NCBI GenBank assembly: GCA_964507445.1
Contig: CAZDQF010000014.1
Location: 76,762 to 140,761, forward strand
Source of the DNA: GCA-2683135 sp964507445
GTDB lineage: Bacteria > Planctomycetota > GCA-002687715
Reading direction: 5' to 3'
DNA length: 64,000 bases
Shown: positions 35,121 to 43,900 of the stretch, piece by piece
How positions within the stretch are numbered: the first letter of the stretch is position 1
Layout: every line of letters starts with the position of its first letter
The notes under the pieces: generated by a model
Told to the model about the DNA's origin: nothing
Databases searched by the model: none
What the model saw: the letters and a program-made list of their open reading frames with translations, nothing else
Position numbers and translations under genes: made by a program

Positions 35121-35858
35121 ATGCGACTGCGCGCCATCTTCTTCGACATCGATGACACCCTGTTCAGCACCTCCACCTTCGCGGAGCGAGCGAGAGAGAA
35201 CTCCGTGGATGCCATGCTGGCCATGGGCATTCGGTGCGAGCGGGACGTGGTCTTGCGGGAGCTGGCGGAGACGGTCCAGGAGTTCTCCTCCAACTACGTC
35301 CACCACTACGACAAGTTGTTGGCGCGCTTGCCCCTGGAAGCCACCATCGGATTGAACGTCCCGCTGGTGGTGGCGGCGGGGGTCGTGGCCTACCACGAGA
35401 CCAAGTTTCGTGAGCTGTGCGCCTACGACGATGTCACCGAGGTCCTGCGCATCCTGTCGCGGACGAATCTGGTGCTGGGGGTGATCTCCAACGGGATCAC
35501 CCTCAAGCAGATGGAGAAGCTCATCCGACTCCAGGTCTACGAGTACATCAACCCTTCCGCCATCTTCATCTCCGACCATGTCGGCGTGGCCAAGCCCAAC
35601 CCGAAGCTGCATCGGCGGGCGCTGGATCGGACCGGGGTCGCACCTGAAGAGGCCATCTACGTGGGTGACCACCCCATCAATGACGTCGACGCGGCCAAGC
35701 GGGCCGGCATGGTGGCGGTGTGGAATCGCCGGGAGGGCAAGCACCTCGAGGCGAAGGGTGAGCACACTCCTGACCACGTGATCTTCAACTTCTGGGACCT
35801 CCTGGAGTTCGTCCGTGAGAACACGGACGTCAGGTTTCCCGCGGAGATCCGTGGCTAG
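35121..35858 (+). CDS. HAD-superfamily hydrolase
   Basis: 245 residues. Motif I is FFDIDDTL (nucleophile Asp9, acid/base Asp11), motif II GVISNGI, the motif III lysine lies in GVAKPNP, and motif IV is VGDHPINDVDAAKRAG. The helical cap region (about 15-95) contains the long TFAERARENSVDAMLAMGI helix. This resembles the archaeal/bacterial HAD group that includes TIGR02253-type phosphatases. Substrate unknown. It heads an operon; its TAG overlaps the GTG of the asparagine synthetase gene. Confidence 0.9.
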   Translation: MRLRAIFFDIDDTLFSTSTFAERARENSVDAMLAMGIRCERDVVLRELAETVQEFSSNYVHHYDKLLARLPLEATIGLNVPLVVAAGVVAYHETKFRELCAYDDVTEVLRILSRTNLVLGVISNGITLKQMEKLIRLQVYEYINPSAIFISDHVGVAKPNPKLHRRALDRTGVAPEEAIYVGDHPINDVDAAKRAGMVAVWNRREGKHLEAKGEHTPDHVIFNFWDLLEFVRENTDVRFPAEIRG

Positions 35859-37591
35859 TGTGTGGCATCGCCGGCTCCCTCGGCGCGCCGTCCGTCGTCC
35901 CTACCCTGGTACAGGGCCTGCGTCATCGCGGGCCTGATCACCAGGGATGGACGCGTCATGAGGACCTCGCGGTCGGAGCGGCGCGGCTTCGCGTGACCGG
36001 CGACGCACGCGGTGATATGCCGCTGGTGTCCGAGTCCGGCAGGACGGTCGTGGTCATCAACGGAGAGATCTTCAACCACGAAGAGTTGTTCGGCCCCAGC
36101 CCGGGGGCCTCCGATACCCGAGGCCTCCCGGACCTGATCGAGCGGCTGGGGCCCGCGGCGTTCTCCCTCATCCGAGGACCGTTCGCGGCGGTCGTGATGG
36201 ACAGGGAGGATGGTTCCCTGACCGTGGCTCGTGACGAACGCGCCATCCGGCCGTTGTTCATCGCCGAGGGGGAAGGGACCGTCACCTGTGCCAGCGAGGT
36301 GTCTCCGCTCCGTCATTCGCTGAGGCTCCATGACCATGACCCGGCAGGGTGGGCTCACTTGCTGGCGTTCCAGTTCTGGCCCGAGGACCGCACGCTGTGG
36401 GAAGGGCTGCGGCCGTTGCCCCCTGGCACCTGGCGACGGTATGAGAAGTCAGAGGCCGGCTTGACGCGGCGACAGGGGCGCATTCGCTACGAGGGCGGAG
36501 GAGAGGACCTCGGGGCGGCCCTGGCGGGCGCGCTTCAGCTGCAGGGGCGCTGCGCCCTGAGAGCGGGGATCACGCTGTCCGGGGGCCTGGACTCCTCGGC
36601 GGTGCTGGGCGGGGTCGTCGGCTCGGGGCAGGGAGATGTCCTCGCGGCGACGGGTTGGTTCCCGGAGGCGCCGGAGGAGTACGACGAACGACCGTGGGCC
36701 CGTCGGGCGGCGGAAGAGGTCGGGTGTGAGCTGCTGGAGGTGCCGATCACCGCGCAGTCCTACCTGGAAGCATGGCCACGGGTGCTTCGTGCGCTCGGCG
36801 GCCCCGTGGCCGGGCCAGGCGCGGTCAGCCAGTGGTTGGTGTGCGCGGCCCTGGCTGACGCCGGCGTCGGCGTCGTGTACTCCGGCCAGGGTGGGGATGA
36901 GCTGTTCGGCGGTTACGAACGGCATCGTCTCCTGCTTCAACGAGACCTGGGACTGCCGCTGACTCCTGCCCCAGGCTACGAGCGCTTGCTGGACCCGGGC
37001 GCGACGGACCCGGCGGCCGCCGTCCTGTTCCGGGGTGGGCGCCTGTTGCCGCTCCTTGAGCCGGAGATGCGCGCGCGGGTGTTGAACGCTCGTCGCTCGT
37101 TGCCCGTTCCGGGTCCGGGGCTCGCGGATCGGCTCCTCGAGTTCGAGGTGGAGACCCTGCTCCCGGGGCTGCTCGCCGTGGACGATCGCACCACCGCCGC
37201 CTTCGGCATGGAGGGACGGGTGCCGTTGTTGGACCCGGCGCTGGCGCGGCTGGCCCTCCGGATGCCGCTCCGGGAGAAGAGCCCTCCGGACGCCAGCCGA
37301 CGGGCGTTCCGGGTCGCCTGTGACCCGTTCCTTCCCGACGGGATCAAGCAACGTAAGGACAAGATGGGATTCCCGGTGCCCCTGGACCAGTGGCTGCGGG
37401 GACCCTGGCGCAGCGTCCTGCGGGATCACCCTGGGATCGGCCTCCTCCCCGACGTGGGCTTCCGGCCCGAAGTGGGAGAGGCCCTGGCCGCCGGGTTGCT
37501 GCGCGGTCGGGACGCCTGGTTCGTGCTCTCCGTCGCGTTGGCGTTACACGAGGCTGGGAGTCGCTCCACCGTCGTGGAGGCCGCAGGATGA
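35858..37591 (+). CDS. asnB: Asparagine synthetase (glutamine-hydrolysing), AsnB-like
   Basis: 577 residues from a GTG at 35858, which places the catalytic Cys2 of the glutaminase domain right after the start (MCGIAG). The N-terminal Ntn amidotransferase region has LRHRGPDHQGW, INGEIFNHEEL and RGPFAAVVMD. The synthetase domain has the ATP-binding SGGLDSS motif near residue 240, YSGQGGDELFGGY, and a C-terminal RKDKMGFPVPL segment. It makes asparagine, or it aminates another carboxylate when in a biosynthetic cluster (the family includes glycan- and peptide-modifying members). The operon context (HAD, membrane GT-C-like protein) leaves that open. Confidence 0.93.
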   Translation: MCGIAGSLGAPSVVPTLVQGLRHRGPDHQGWTRHEDLAVGAARLRVTGDARGDMPLVSESGRTVVVINGEIFNHEELFGPSPGASDTRGLPDLIERLGPAAFSLIRGPFAAVVMDREDGSLTVARDERAIRPLFIAEGEGTVTCASEVSPLRHSLRLHDHDPAGWAHLLAFQFWPEDRTLWEGLRPLPPGTWRRYEKSEAGLTRRQGRIRYEGGGEDLGAALAGALQLQGRCALRAGITLSGGLDSSAVLGGVVGSGQGDVLAATGWFPEAPEEYDERPWARRAAEEVGCELLEVPITAQSYLEAWPRVLRALGGPVAGPGAVSQWLVCAALADAGVGVVYSGQGGDELFGGYERHRLLLQRDLGLPLTPAPGYERLLDPGATDPAAAVLFRGGRLLPLLEPEMRARVLNARRSLPVPGPGLADRLLEFEVETLLPGLLAVDDRTTAAFGMEGRVPLLDPALARLALRMPLREKSPPDASRRAFRVACDPFLPDGIKQRKDKMGFPVPLDQWLRGPWRSVLRDHPGIGLLPDVGFRPEVGEALAAGLLRGRDAWFVLSVALALHEAGSRSTVVEAAG

Positions 37592-40539
37592 CTCACCGCG
37601 GGAGGATGGTGGGGTTGTCCGTCCTGGTGGTCGCCGCCGCCGTGGTCACGGGTTGGCCCGGCCTTTACAACGACTTCATCAACTTCGACGACCCGGACGT
37701 GGTCATCAACAATCCCAGGTTGCAGCAGCCTGGGGTGCTGGACGTCGTCGGCGTGTTCACCGAGATCCGGGACCATGCCTATCTCCCGCTCTACTACCTG
37801 GCCTTGATGCCGGAGGCCTCGGGGCCCGGCACCGACCCTGCGGCGTTCCACCTGGCCTCGCTCATCTGGCATGGGTTGTGTGGGGTGCTGGTGCTGGTCT
37901 TCGTGCAGCGCCTGACGGGACGCGTGTTCCTCGGCGCCGCCACGGCGCTCATCTACGTCTGTCATCCGGTGGCGGTGGAGTCCGTGGCCTGGGTCTCCGG
38001 TCGGAAGGACCAGGTCAGCCTGGCGTTGTTGTTGCTCGGACTCATCTCCTGGACCTCCTGGCTGAGGCACGGTGGCCGGGGGCGCCTGGCAGGCGCCGCC
38101 ACGTGGATGTTCCTGGCGTGCTTCGCCAAGGGCTCCGTCGTGGTGTTCCCAGCGTTGGCTGCGTTGATCTGGTTGTTCGAGCGCGGTCGTCCGGACGCCC
38201 GGCCCGCCCGTCCGGTGATCCCGGCCCTGGCTCTGTTGACAGCCCTGGCGGCGGTGCCCATGGCGGTCCACCTCTGGGTCGCCAGCGAAGAGGGGACCGC
38301 CGGATTGGGTGCGACCCACTCCGCGTCGCAAGGGCCTGGCCTCTTCCTGCAGGCCCTCTCCCGGTACGGGGCCCATCTGCTGGTGCCTCTGCGCCTCTCC
38401 GTCCACTACCATCTGGACCCGGCGGCCCCCCTGGGCTTCGATCACCTCGTCGGCGCCGTGATGCTGGTCGTGATGGTGGCGGCGCTGGCCCTCAGCCTGC
38501 GCTCCCGCGGCGGCGTGGTGGCGTTCGCCCTGGCGTGGGTCCTGGTTTCCCTCGGCCCGTTCAACAACGTGTTCCCGCGCACGTCCGTGCCCATGGCGGA
38601 CCGCTATCTCGCGGTGGCCCTGCCGGCTTTCGCCGTGATGTCCGCCGTTCTCCTGGGCCGCCTCGGCGCTCGGGGGCGGGTGGCGACGTTGTCGTGCGTG
38701 TGCGTCGTGCTCGGGGGCCTCACCTGGGAGCGCACCGGCGAGTTTCGTGACGGAGAGACCGTGTTCCGCCGAGCCATGGAGATCGAGCCGGACGATCCCG
38801 TCCCGCCCGCCATGGTCGCGGAGGCGCTCCTGGCCCGGTCCAACAGCGGAGCGCACCGGGTGGAGGCGGTGGCGTTGATGGGCCGCTCCCTCGGGCTCGC
38901 CGAGCGCTTCGGAGATCCGGTCCGGGTCATGCGCGCCCGCTTGAGGTTCGCCGATACGCAGCTCCGATCTGGCGGCTTCGCCGAGGCGGAGGCGCAGTTT
39001 CGCAAGGCCCGCGATGACTACGGGGCGGAGCCGGACCGGTTCCGTGCCCTGGGCCTCGAGCCGTCCGTGCTGGATCACAACCTGGCGCAGAGCCTGATCG
39101 GTCGCGGCCTGGTCCAGGACGGGCAGGCCTTGTTGCGCCAGATCCTGGAGCGGGACCCGGGGCATCCGCAGAGCCGGATGAGCTTGTGGGGGTTGCAGCT
39201 CCAGCAGGGCTTCACGGACCTCGGACGTTACGGGGACGCGGAGCTCCGGGGTCGCGCTCGGGACCGGATCAACGAGTCCATCGAAGAGCTGGAGGAGCTG
39301 GCCGGGGAGCTCCGCCAGGGGAAGCATGGGCCGGTCCGTGAAGAGCTGGAGCCCGAGCTGCTGAAGCAGCTCGGTGCCGGCATCCTCCGCGCCGACTGGC
39401 GTCAGCAGAACAACCTGGACGCGCTCGGCTGTGCGGACACCCTCATCACCCGCTATCCGGACAAGCCTCAGGGCTACAGCCTCCGTGCGTCGGTCAACGA
39501 GAAGCTGCTCGGACCGGACGGGGCTCGTGAGGTGCTGCTTGATCTCACCAAGGCGCACCTGATGGACCCGCTGGATGACCGCGTGCTGGTGCGCTTCGCG
39601 CGTCAGCTGCGCGCGGTGGGCCAGAACCGCAAGGCCCATCGGCTCCTGGAGCGGGCCCACGAGCGCAACCCGGCGTCGGAGGGCGTGCGCCACGGACTGG
39701 CAGACCTGCTGGTCTCTCAGGGCCGCACCCACCACAACTCGGGGCGCTCCGAGGAGGCCCTCGTCGCGGCGGAGGGGGCGCGAGCCCTGATGCCCGACAA
39801 CGTCGAGGTCCTGCTGCTCTTCGGCCAGGTGTCGGAGGCCCGCGGCGACTGGGACGGGGCCGCGGAGGCTTACCGCGGGATCCTGGCGCTGGACGACGCG
39901 CTCGTGGAGGCGCGCCTGGGGTTGGCTCGCTTCCATCAGGCGCGAGGCATGGGGTTGTTGTCACGCATCGACGGCCTCCTGACGGCTCATCCGCAAGCGG
40001 AGCGAGCGGAGCGTGAGCGTGAGCTGCGTCTGAACGTCCTGGCGGACTACCGTGTGGCGCTGGAGCTGGCCGCTGGAGGGTCCGATGTCCGCATCGCTCG
40101 TCGCTATCTCCGCGAGCACCGCGCCCGCAAGGGCGACCGCTCCAAGGAGCTGCGGCTGCAGGGGGAGCGTGAGCTGCAGGCGGGAGACATGGAGTTGGGG
40201 ATCAACCTGCTGCGTAACGCCGTCCGTCTGGACGGGCTCGACGTGGACGCCCACTGGCTCCTGGCTACGGCGTTGCGGCGGCGCTCACAGGACGCGGTGG
40301 AAGGAGCCCGTAGATCCGACCGCACGGAGGCCCTTCAGTGTGTCGAGCGGGCCCTGAGCCTCGATCCCGAGCACCTCCCCAGCCTCTACCTGGCGAGCGA
40401 TCTCTACTACGTGAAGGGGCGTTGGCCCAGGCTCCGTTCCGTCGGTCGGCGGTTCCTCGCCCTCTCCGAGGAGCGGCCTGCGCTCACCGCTGAGCGCAAG
40501 GAAGTGGAGCGACGCCTCACCCAGGCGTCGCGTCGCTGA
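37588..40539 (+). CDS. Multi-spanning GT-C-like membrane protein with a C-terminal TPR domain (TMTC-like)
   Basis: 983 residues from the ATG at 37588 overlapping the asnB stop (ATGA). Residues 1-420 hold about ten to eleven membrane helices. The first loop reads LYNDFINFDDPDVVINNP, an acidic motif typical of GT-C glycosyltransferases and of the TMTC/DUF1736-like TPR proteins. Residues about 430-983 are TPR-rich (LERDPGHPQSRMSLWGLQLQ, ARGDWDGAAEAYRGILALDD, ALSLDPEHLPSLYLASDLYY). By analogy it could transfer a lipid-linked sugar to protein or glycan on the outer face of the inner membrane; this is inferred from topology. Confidence 0.82.
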   Translation: MTHRGRMVGLSVLVVAAAVVTGWPGLYNDFINFDDPDVVINNPRLQQPGVLDVVGVFTEIRDHAYLPLYYLALMPEASGPGTDPAAFHLASLIWHGLCGVLVLVFVQRLTGRVFLGAATALIYVCHPVAVESVAWVSGRKDQVSLALLLLGLISWTSWLRHGGRGRLAGAATWMFLACFAKGSVVVFPALAALIWLFERGRPDARPARPVIPALALLTALAAVPMAVHLWVASEEGTAGLGATHSASQGPGLFLQALSRYGAHLLVPLRLSVHYHLDPAAPLGFDHLVGAVMLVVMVAALALSLRSRGGVVAFALAWVLVSLGPFNNVFPRTSVPMADRYLAVALPAFAVMSAVLLGRLGARGRVATLSCVCVVLGGLTWERTGEFRDGETVFRRAMEIEPDDPVPPAMVAEALLARSNSGAHRVEAVALMGRSLGLAERFGDPVRVMRARLRFADTQLRSGGFAEAEAQFRKARDDYGAEPDRFRALGLEPSVLDHNLAQSLIGRGLVQDGQALLRQILERDPGHPQSRMSLWGLQLQQGFTDLGRYGDAELRGRARDRINESIEELEELAGELRQGKHGPVREELEPELLKQLGAGILRADWRQQNNLDALGCADTLITRYPDKPQGYSLRASVNEKLLGPDGAREVLLDLTKAHLMDPLDDRVLVRFARQLRAVGQNRKAHRLLERAHERNPASEGVRHGLADLLVSQGRTHHNSGRSEEALVAAEGARALMPDNVEVLLLFGQVSEARGDWDGAAEAYRGILALDDALVEARLGLARFHQARGMGLLSRIDGLLTAHPQAERAERERELRLNVLADYRVALELAAGGSDVRIARRYLREHRARKGDRSKELRLQGERELQAGDMELGINLLRNAVRLDGLDVDAHWLLATALRRRSQDAVEGARRSDRTEALQCVERALSLDPEHLPSLYLASDLYYVKGRWPRLRSVGRRFLALSEERPALTAERKEVERRLTQASRR

Positions 40540-40549
40540 ACCCGGCGCC

Positions 40550-42433
40550 ATGTCCGTCGTCCTGACCGTTAGCCACGCCGGACAGGACCGCGTGTTCCGC
40601 TTCGAGACCGAGGTCATCACCCTGGGCCGTGCCCCGGAGTGCGTGATCGCCATCAACGACGCCGCCCTCTCCAGGACTCATTGCCAGTTCGAGCGGCTCG
40701 GCAACTCCCTCTATGTCCGTGATCTGAACAGCCGCAACGGCACGCTGCTGGGTGGGAAGCCCGTCAAACGATCGAGGTTGGAGCCTGGAGATGTCGTCCA
40801 GTGCGGTAACGCCACCGTCGTCTTCGATGGCGTCGAGCACGAGGCCGGGGATGCGGGCCCGGGTCACTCCACCATGCCGATCTTCTCCCGCACCAAGGGT
40901 CGCAAGCGAGCCCTCCGCAACGCGGAGGAGGAGAACCGCAAGCTGCGACAGCTCCTGCTGATCACCCGCCAGATCGTGGAGGAGCTGGACCCGGACAAGG
41001 TGTTGTCGCGGATCATCGACACGGCCATCGACCTGGTGGCTGCGGAGCGGGGGTTCCTCCTGGTGTTCGGCGAGGAGGGATTCTCCGTCGAGGTGGCGCG
41101 CAGCTACTGGCGGAAGGATGTGACGGATCCGGAGTTCGAGATCAGTCGCCAGGTGGCGCGCCGGGTCCGTGAAGAGCGGCGGGGGATCATCGTCGAGGAC
41201 GCCGGCGCAGACGAGCGCTTCCAGCAGTTCCTCTCGGTGCACGCGCTACAACTTCGGTCGATCCTGTGCGTGCCCCTGTTGCTGCGTGGTCAGGTGAAGG
41301 GGGTGCTCTACCTGGACAACCGCTTCAACCGGGCGGCGTTCCGGGAAGAGGATCGGGACCTCCTGGAGTCCTTCGCCGATCTCGCGGCCATCGCCCTGGA
41401 CAACAGCGGCAGGTTCGTCGCTGAGCGGGCTCGTAAGGACGAGTTGCAACATGAGGTGCAGCGCGGTCGTGACGAGCTCGTAGAGGTGCGGCGGGCGCTC
41501 GCCGCTCGCGACCAGGAGCACCGGCTTCGATACTCCTACGACAGCCTGGTCGCCGAGTCACCGGCGATGAAGACCCTGCTGCAGCAGGTGGATCGGCTCA
41601 TCCCGACGGACCTCACCATGGTCCTGCAGGGGGGCCCGGGGACCGGCAAGGAACGTCTCGCGCGGGTCATTCACGAAGCCGGTCCTCGATCACCACGGCC
41701 CTTCCTGGCCCTGGCGTGCGCGGCGTTGCCGGCATCCCTTGCAGAGGTGGAGCTGTTCGGCCACGCCGAGGGCGCGTACACCGGCGCGGTGGAGGCCCGG
41801 CCCGGTATCCTCGAATCCGTGGATGGGGGGACCCTCTTCCTGGAGCGCATCGGCGACCTGGACCTGGAGACCCAGGCGGTGTTCCTGCGGGTCCTGGAGA
41901 CCGGAGAGTACCGCAGGGTCGGCGACACCCGGGCCCGTCGCTCCAACGTGCGGTTCATGGCGTCCACCTCGGCGCCCCTGGATGAGTTGGTCCGCGCAGG
42001 GAGGTTCCGGGAGGACCTCTATTTCCGGTTCAAGGGACTGGTGCTGGTGGTCCCGCCGCTTGCGGACAGGGTTGAGGACATCCCCTTGTTGCTGGAGCGG
42101 ATGTTGCAGGAGGAGGCCCCCGGTCTCTCGTTGACCCCGCGGGCGCGCAAGGCGCTGCTGCTACGTCCCTGGCCAGGAAATCTGGTGGAGCTGCGCAACG
42201 AACTCCGTCGCCTGGCGACGCTCGGGGAGCGCATGGTGGACGTGGAGGACCTGGGGCCCGTGGACCCCGGTGAGACCGCGACCATGCGAGAGGCGGTCTC
42301 GGAGCTGGAGCAGCGGATGATCCTGCGCGCGCTCCGTCTCAACGAAGGCAACCTGACGCGGACAGCCGAGGCTCTCGGGCTGTCCCGTCTCGGGCTGCGC
42401 AAGAAGATGGAGCGCTTCGGGATCCAGCGTTAG
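40550..42433 (+). CDS. FHA-GAF-AAA+ regulator of the sigma-54 activator type, with degenerate ATPase motifs
   Basis: 627 residues. FHA domain at about 1-90 (TLGRAPECVI, SRTHCQF, NSRNGT), GAF domain at about 140-295, a coiled linker, a sigma-54-activator AAA+ domain (about 330-560) and a C-terminal Fis-type helix-turn-helix (about 590-625, NEGNLTRTAEALGLSRLGLRKK). Walker A is GGPGTGKE (361-368) and the GAFTGA loop is GAYTGA (408-413). Walker B, normally LFLDEIGD, is LFLERIGD (Glu432-Arg433), and the sensor II arginine of WPGNVREL is Val546. The FREDLYFR block is normal. ATP binding may survive but hydrolysis is doubtful. It would respond to phosphopeptides through FHA and to a ligand through GAF. 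Last gene of the HAD-AsnB operon, 10 bp after the previous stop. Confidence 0.9.
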   Translation: MSVVLTVSHAGQDRVFRFETEVITLGRAPECVIAINDAALSRTHCQFERLGNSLYVRDLNSRNGTLLGGKPVKRSRLEPGDVVQCGNATVVFDGVEHEAGDAGPGHSTMPIFSRTKGRKRALRNAEEENRKLRQLLLITRQIVEELDPDKVLSRIIDTAIDLVAAERGFLLVFGEEGFSVEVARSYWRKDVTDPEFEISRQVARRVREERRGIIVEDAGADERFQQFLSVHALQLRSILCVPLLLRGQVKGVLYLDNRFNRAAFREEDRDLLESFADLAAIALDNSGRFVAERARKDELQHEVQRGRDELVEVRRALAARDQEHRLRYSYDSLVAESPAMKTLLQQVDRLIPTDLTMVLQGGPGTGKERLARVIHEAGPRSPRPFLALACAALPASLAEVELFGHAEGAYTGAVEARPGILESVDGGTLFLERIGDLDLETQAVFLRVLETGEYRRVGDTRARRSNVRFMASTSAPLDELVRAGRFREDLYFRFKGLVLVVPPLADRVEDIPLLLERMLQEEAPGLSLTPRARKALLLRPWPGNLVELRNELRRLATLGERMVDVEDLGPVDPGETATMREAVSELEQRMILRALRLNEGNLTRTAEALGLSRLGLRKKMERFGIQR

Positions 42434-42954
42434 CGGTCGCGACGCTTACCTTCGAACCGCCCGGGGCCGCGACGCTTACCTTCGAATCGCCCGGGGCCGC
42501 GACGCTTACCTTCGAATCGCCCGGGGCCGCGACGCTTACCTTCGAANNNNNNNNNNNNNNNNNNNNNNNNNNNNNNNNNNNNNNNNNNNNNNNNNNNNNN
42601 NNNNNNNNNNNNNNNNNNNNNNNNNNNNNNNNNNNNNNNNNNNNNNCCGGGACCGCGACGCTTGCCTTCCGTCCGCCCGGGACCGCGACGCTTGCCTTCC
42701 GTCCGCCCGGGACCGCGACGCTTGCCTTCCGCCCGCCCGGGACGGCGACGCTTCTTCTCCTCCGCGCCCGAGCCGCGCTCTTCCATCATGGCGCGACGCT
42801 CTGCCCGATCCAGTCGACCGTCGCCGTCCTTGTCGAACTTCTTCAGGACGGCCGGGGGGATGCGCCCTTGGCGTTCCGCTCCTCGGCCCTGGGCGGCGGC
42901 CAGTCCCGTCATCACGAGGAGCGCCAACAGGACGCTCGAGGTGTGCTTGTTCAT
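42430..42954 (-). CDS. Secreted EF-hand protein with an Arg/Gly-rich tandem-repeat tail, interrupted by an assembly gap
   Basis: About 174 codons including the 100-N gap, so the true length is unknown. The ATG at 42954 is preferred: AGGAG sits 6 nt upstream of it but touches the other ATG at 42960. A signal peptide (VLLALLVMTGLAAAQG) is followed by one EF-hand (KKFDKDGDGRLDRAERRAM), which binds calcium in the family. After it comes a 10-residue repeat of the type RGPG-R(F/T)EGKR, encoded by 30-bp DNA repeats, on both sides of the gap. Such Arg/Gly-rich EF-hand proteins are common in planctomycetes; function unknown. Convergent with the FHA-AAA+ gene with a 4-bp overlap. Confidence 0.75.
   Translation of the reverse strand: MNKHTSSVLLALLVMTGLAAAQGRGAERQGRIPPAVLKKFDKDGDGRLDRAERRAMMEERGSGAEEKKRRRPGRAEGKRRGPGRTEGKRRGPGRTEGKRRGPXXXXXXXXXXXXXXXXXXXXXXXXXXXXXXXXXXFEGKRRGPGRFEGKRRGPGRFEGKRRGPGRFEGKRRDR
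42439..42750. repeat. 30-bp tandem repeat with an internal scaffold gap
   Basis: Four copies of a 30-bp unit (GCGACGCTTACCTTCGAAYC plus GCCCGGGGCC) lie left of the gap. About three variant copies (CTTGCCTTCCGTCCGCCCGG-type) lie to its right. They encode the RGPGRFEGKR-like peptide repeat on the minus strand. The copy number is unresolved because the gap falls inside the array. Confidence 0.9.
42547..42646. other. Scaffold gap of exactly 100 N
   Basis: The 100 N placeholder denotes a gap of unknown true size between two contigs. It lies in the tandem repeat, so repeat collapse is the likely cause. Confidence 0.99.
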
Positions 42955-43111
42955 TTTCATCTCCTGGTAGCGAGTGGGGTTCAGTCCTTGAGTGCCTGTC
43001 CCAGGGGGGCGGCGCCGCCACAGAGGACGCACTCCATGACCATGATCCCGTTCCGTTGATGGGTTCAGCGGGACTTTTTCCAGAAGTGCCAGCGGACCCG
43101 CTGTAGATAGA

Positions 43112-43142
43112 CCGGAGTTCGGCCGAATGAACGGTTCTCCGG
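43112..43142 (+). other. Inverted repeats upstream of the sigma-factor gene
   Basis: A 10-bp perfect palindrome TTCGGCCGAA (43118-43127) lies inside a larger inverted repeat CCGGAG (43112-43117) / CTCCGG (43137-43142). The location in the divergent gap between the EF-hand and sigma-factor genes suggests an operator, but no matching promoter was identified. Confidence 0.3.
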
Positions 43143-43196
43143 CCGGTCTCAGAACCTGCCCCTGACTTTCCGGCGGGCGGAGGTGAGAATCGAGAC

Positions 43197-43877
43197 ATGA
43201 GCTCTGTAGACGAGACCTGCTGGACCATCGTGGGCGACGCCGCTGGTGGTGACGTGCACGCCCGCAGCGTCTTCGCCAGGACCTACCTGGACGTCGTGCG
43301 GGCCTATCTCGGCGCGCGTTGGAGGACAGGGGAGCTGCGGGAGCGCATCGACGACGCGGTCCAGGATGTGTTCATGGATTGCTTCAGAAGCGAAGGTGCT
43401 CTCGGGCGCATCGATCGTGACCGTGGCATCGGCTTCAGGACCTTCCTCTACGGCGTGGTTCGCATGGTGGCCCGGCGTCATGAGGAGCGTGCGGGAAAGC
43501 GAAGAGAGACGGCGCCGTCAGGGTTCGACGCCGCGGCGGTGGAGGCCGACGCGGACCCCTTGTCCCGGGTGTGGGATCGGGCCTGGGCCCAGACCATCCT
43601 CAAGCGCGCAGGGGCCCGGCAGAAGATGTGGGCGGAGAGCGACGGGGCCGCCGGTCGTCGCCGGATCGAGCTCCTGGAGCTGCGCTTCAGGGACGGCTTG
43701 CCGATCCGCAAGATCGCGGAGAGTTGGAAGATGGACCCCGCTGTCTTGCACTCCGAGTTCCGCAGGGCGCGTGAGGAGTTCAAGCGCGCGCTGCGAGAGG
43801 AGGTGGCGTTTCACAACCCCGACGCGCCCAAGGCGGTGGAGAGAGAGTGCGAACGCCTGCTGGCGTCTCTCGGCTGA
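43197..43877 (+). CDS. RNA polymerase sigma factor, ECF-like (sigma-70 regions 2 and 4)
   Basis: 226 residues. Region 2 is at about 25-100 (RTYLDVVRAYLGARW, DDAVQDVFMDCFR, GFRTFLYGVVRMVARRHEER), matching the core-binding and -10-recognition helices. Region 4 is at about 160-215 (RRIELLELRFRDGLPIRKIA, then DPAVLHSEFRRAREEFKRAL), a helix-turn-helix for the -35 element. No anti-sigma factor gene adjoins it. It is divergent from the EF-hand gene across a 242-bp gap. Likely a stress or envelope regulator; targets unknown. Confidence 0.88.
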   Translation: MSSVDETCWTIVGDAAGGDVHARSVFARTYLDVVRAYLGARWRTGELRERIDDAVQDVFMDCFRSEGALGRIDRDRGIGFRTFLYGVVRMVARRHEERAGKRRETAPSGFDAAAVEADADPLSRVWDRAWAQTILKRAGARQKMWAESDGAAGRRRIELLELRFRDGLPIRKIAESWKMDPAVLHSEFRRAREEFKRALREEVAFHNPDAPKAVERECERLLASLG

Positions 43878-43900
43878 CGTACCGCTGCCGCGGCACCTCC

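Noticed and set aside
42439..42750. Regular repeats that could be a CRISPR array
   Set aside because: The 30-bp units are directly adjacent with no unique spacers and encode an in-frame peptide repeat.
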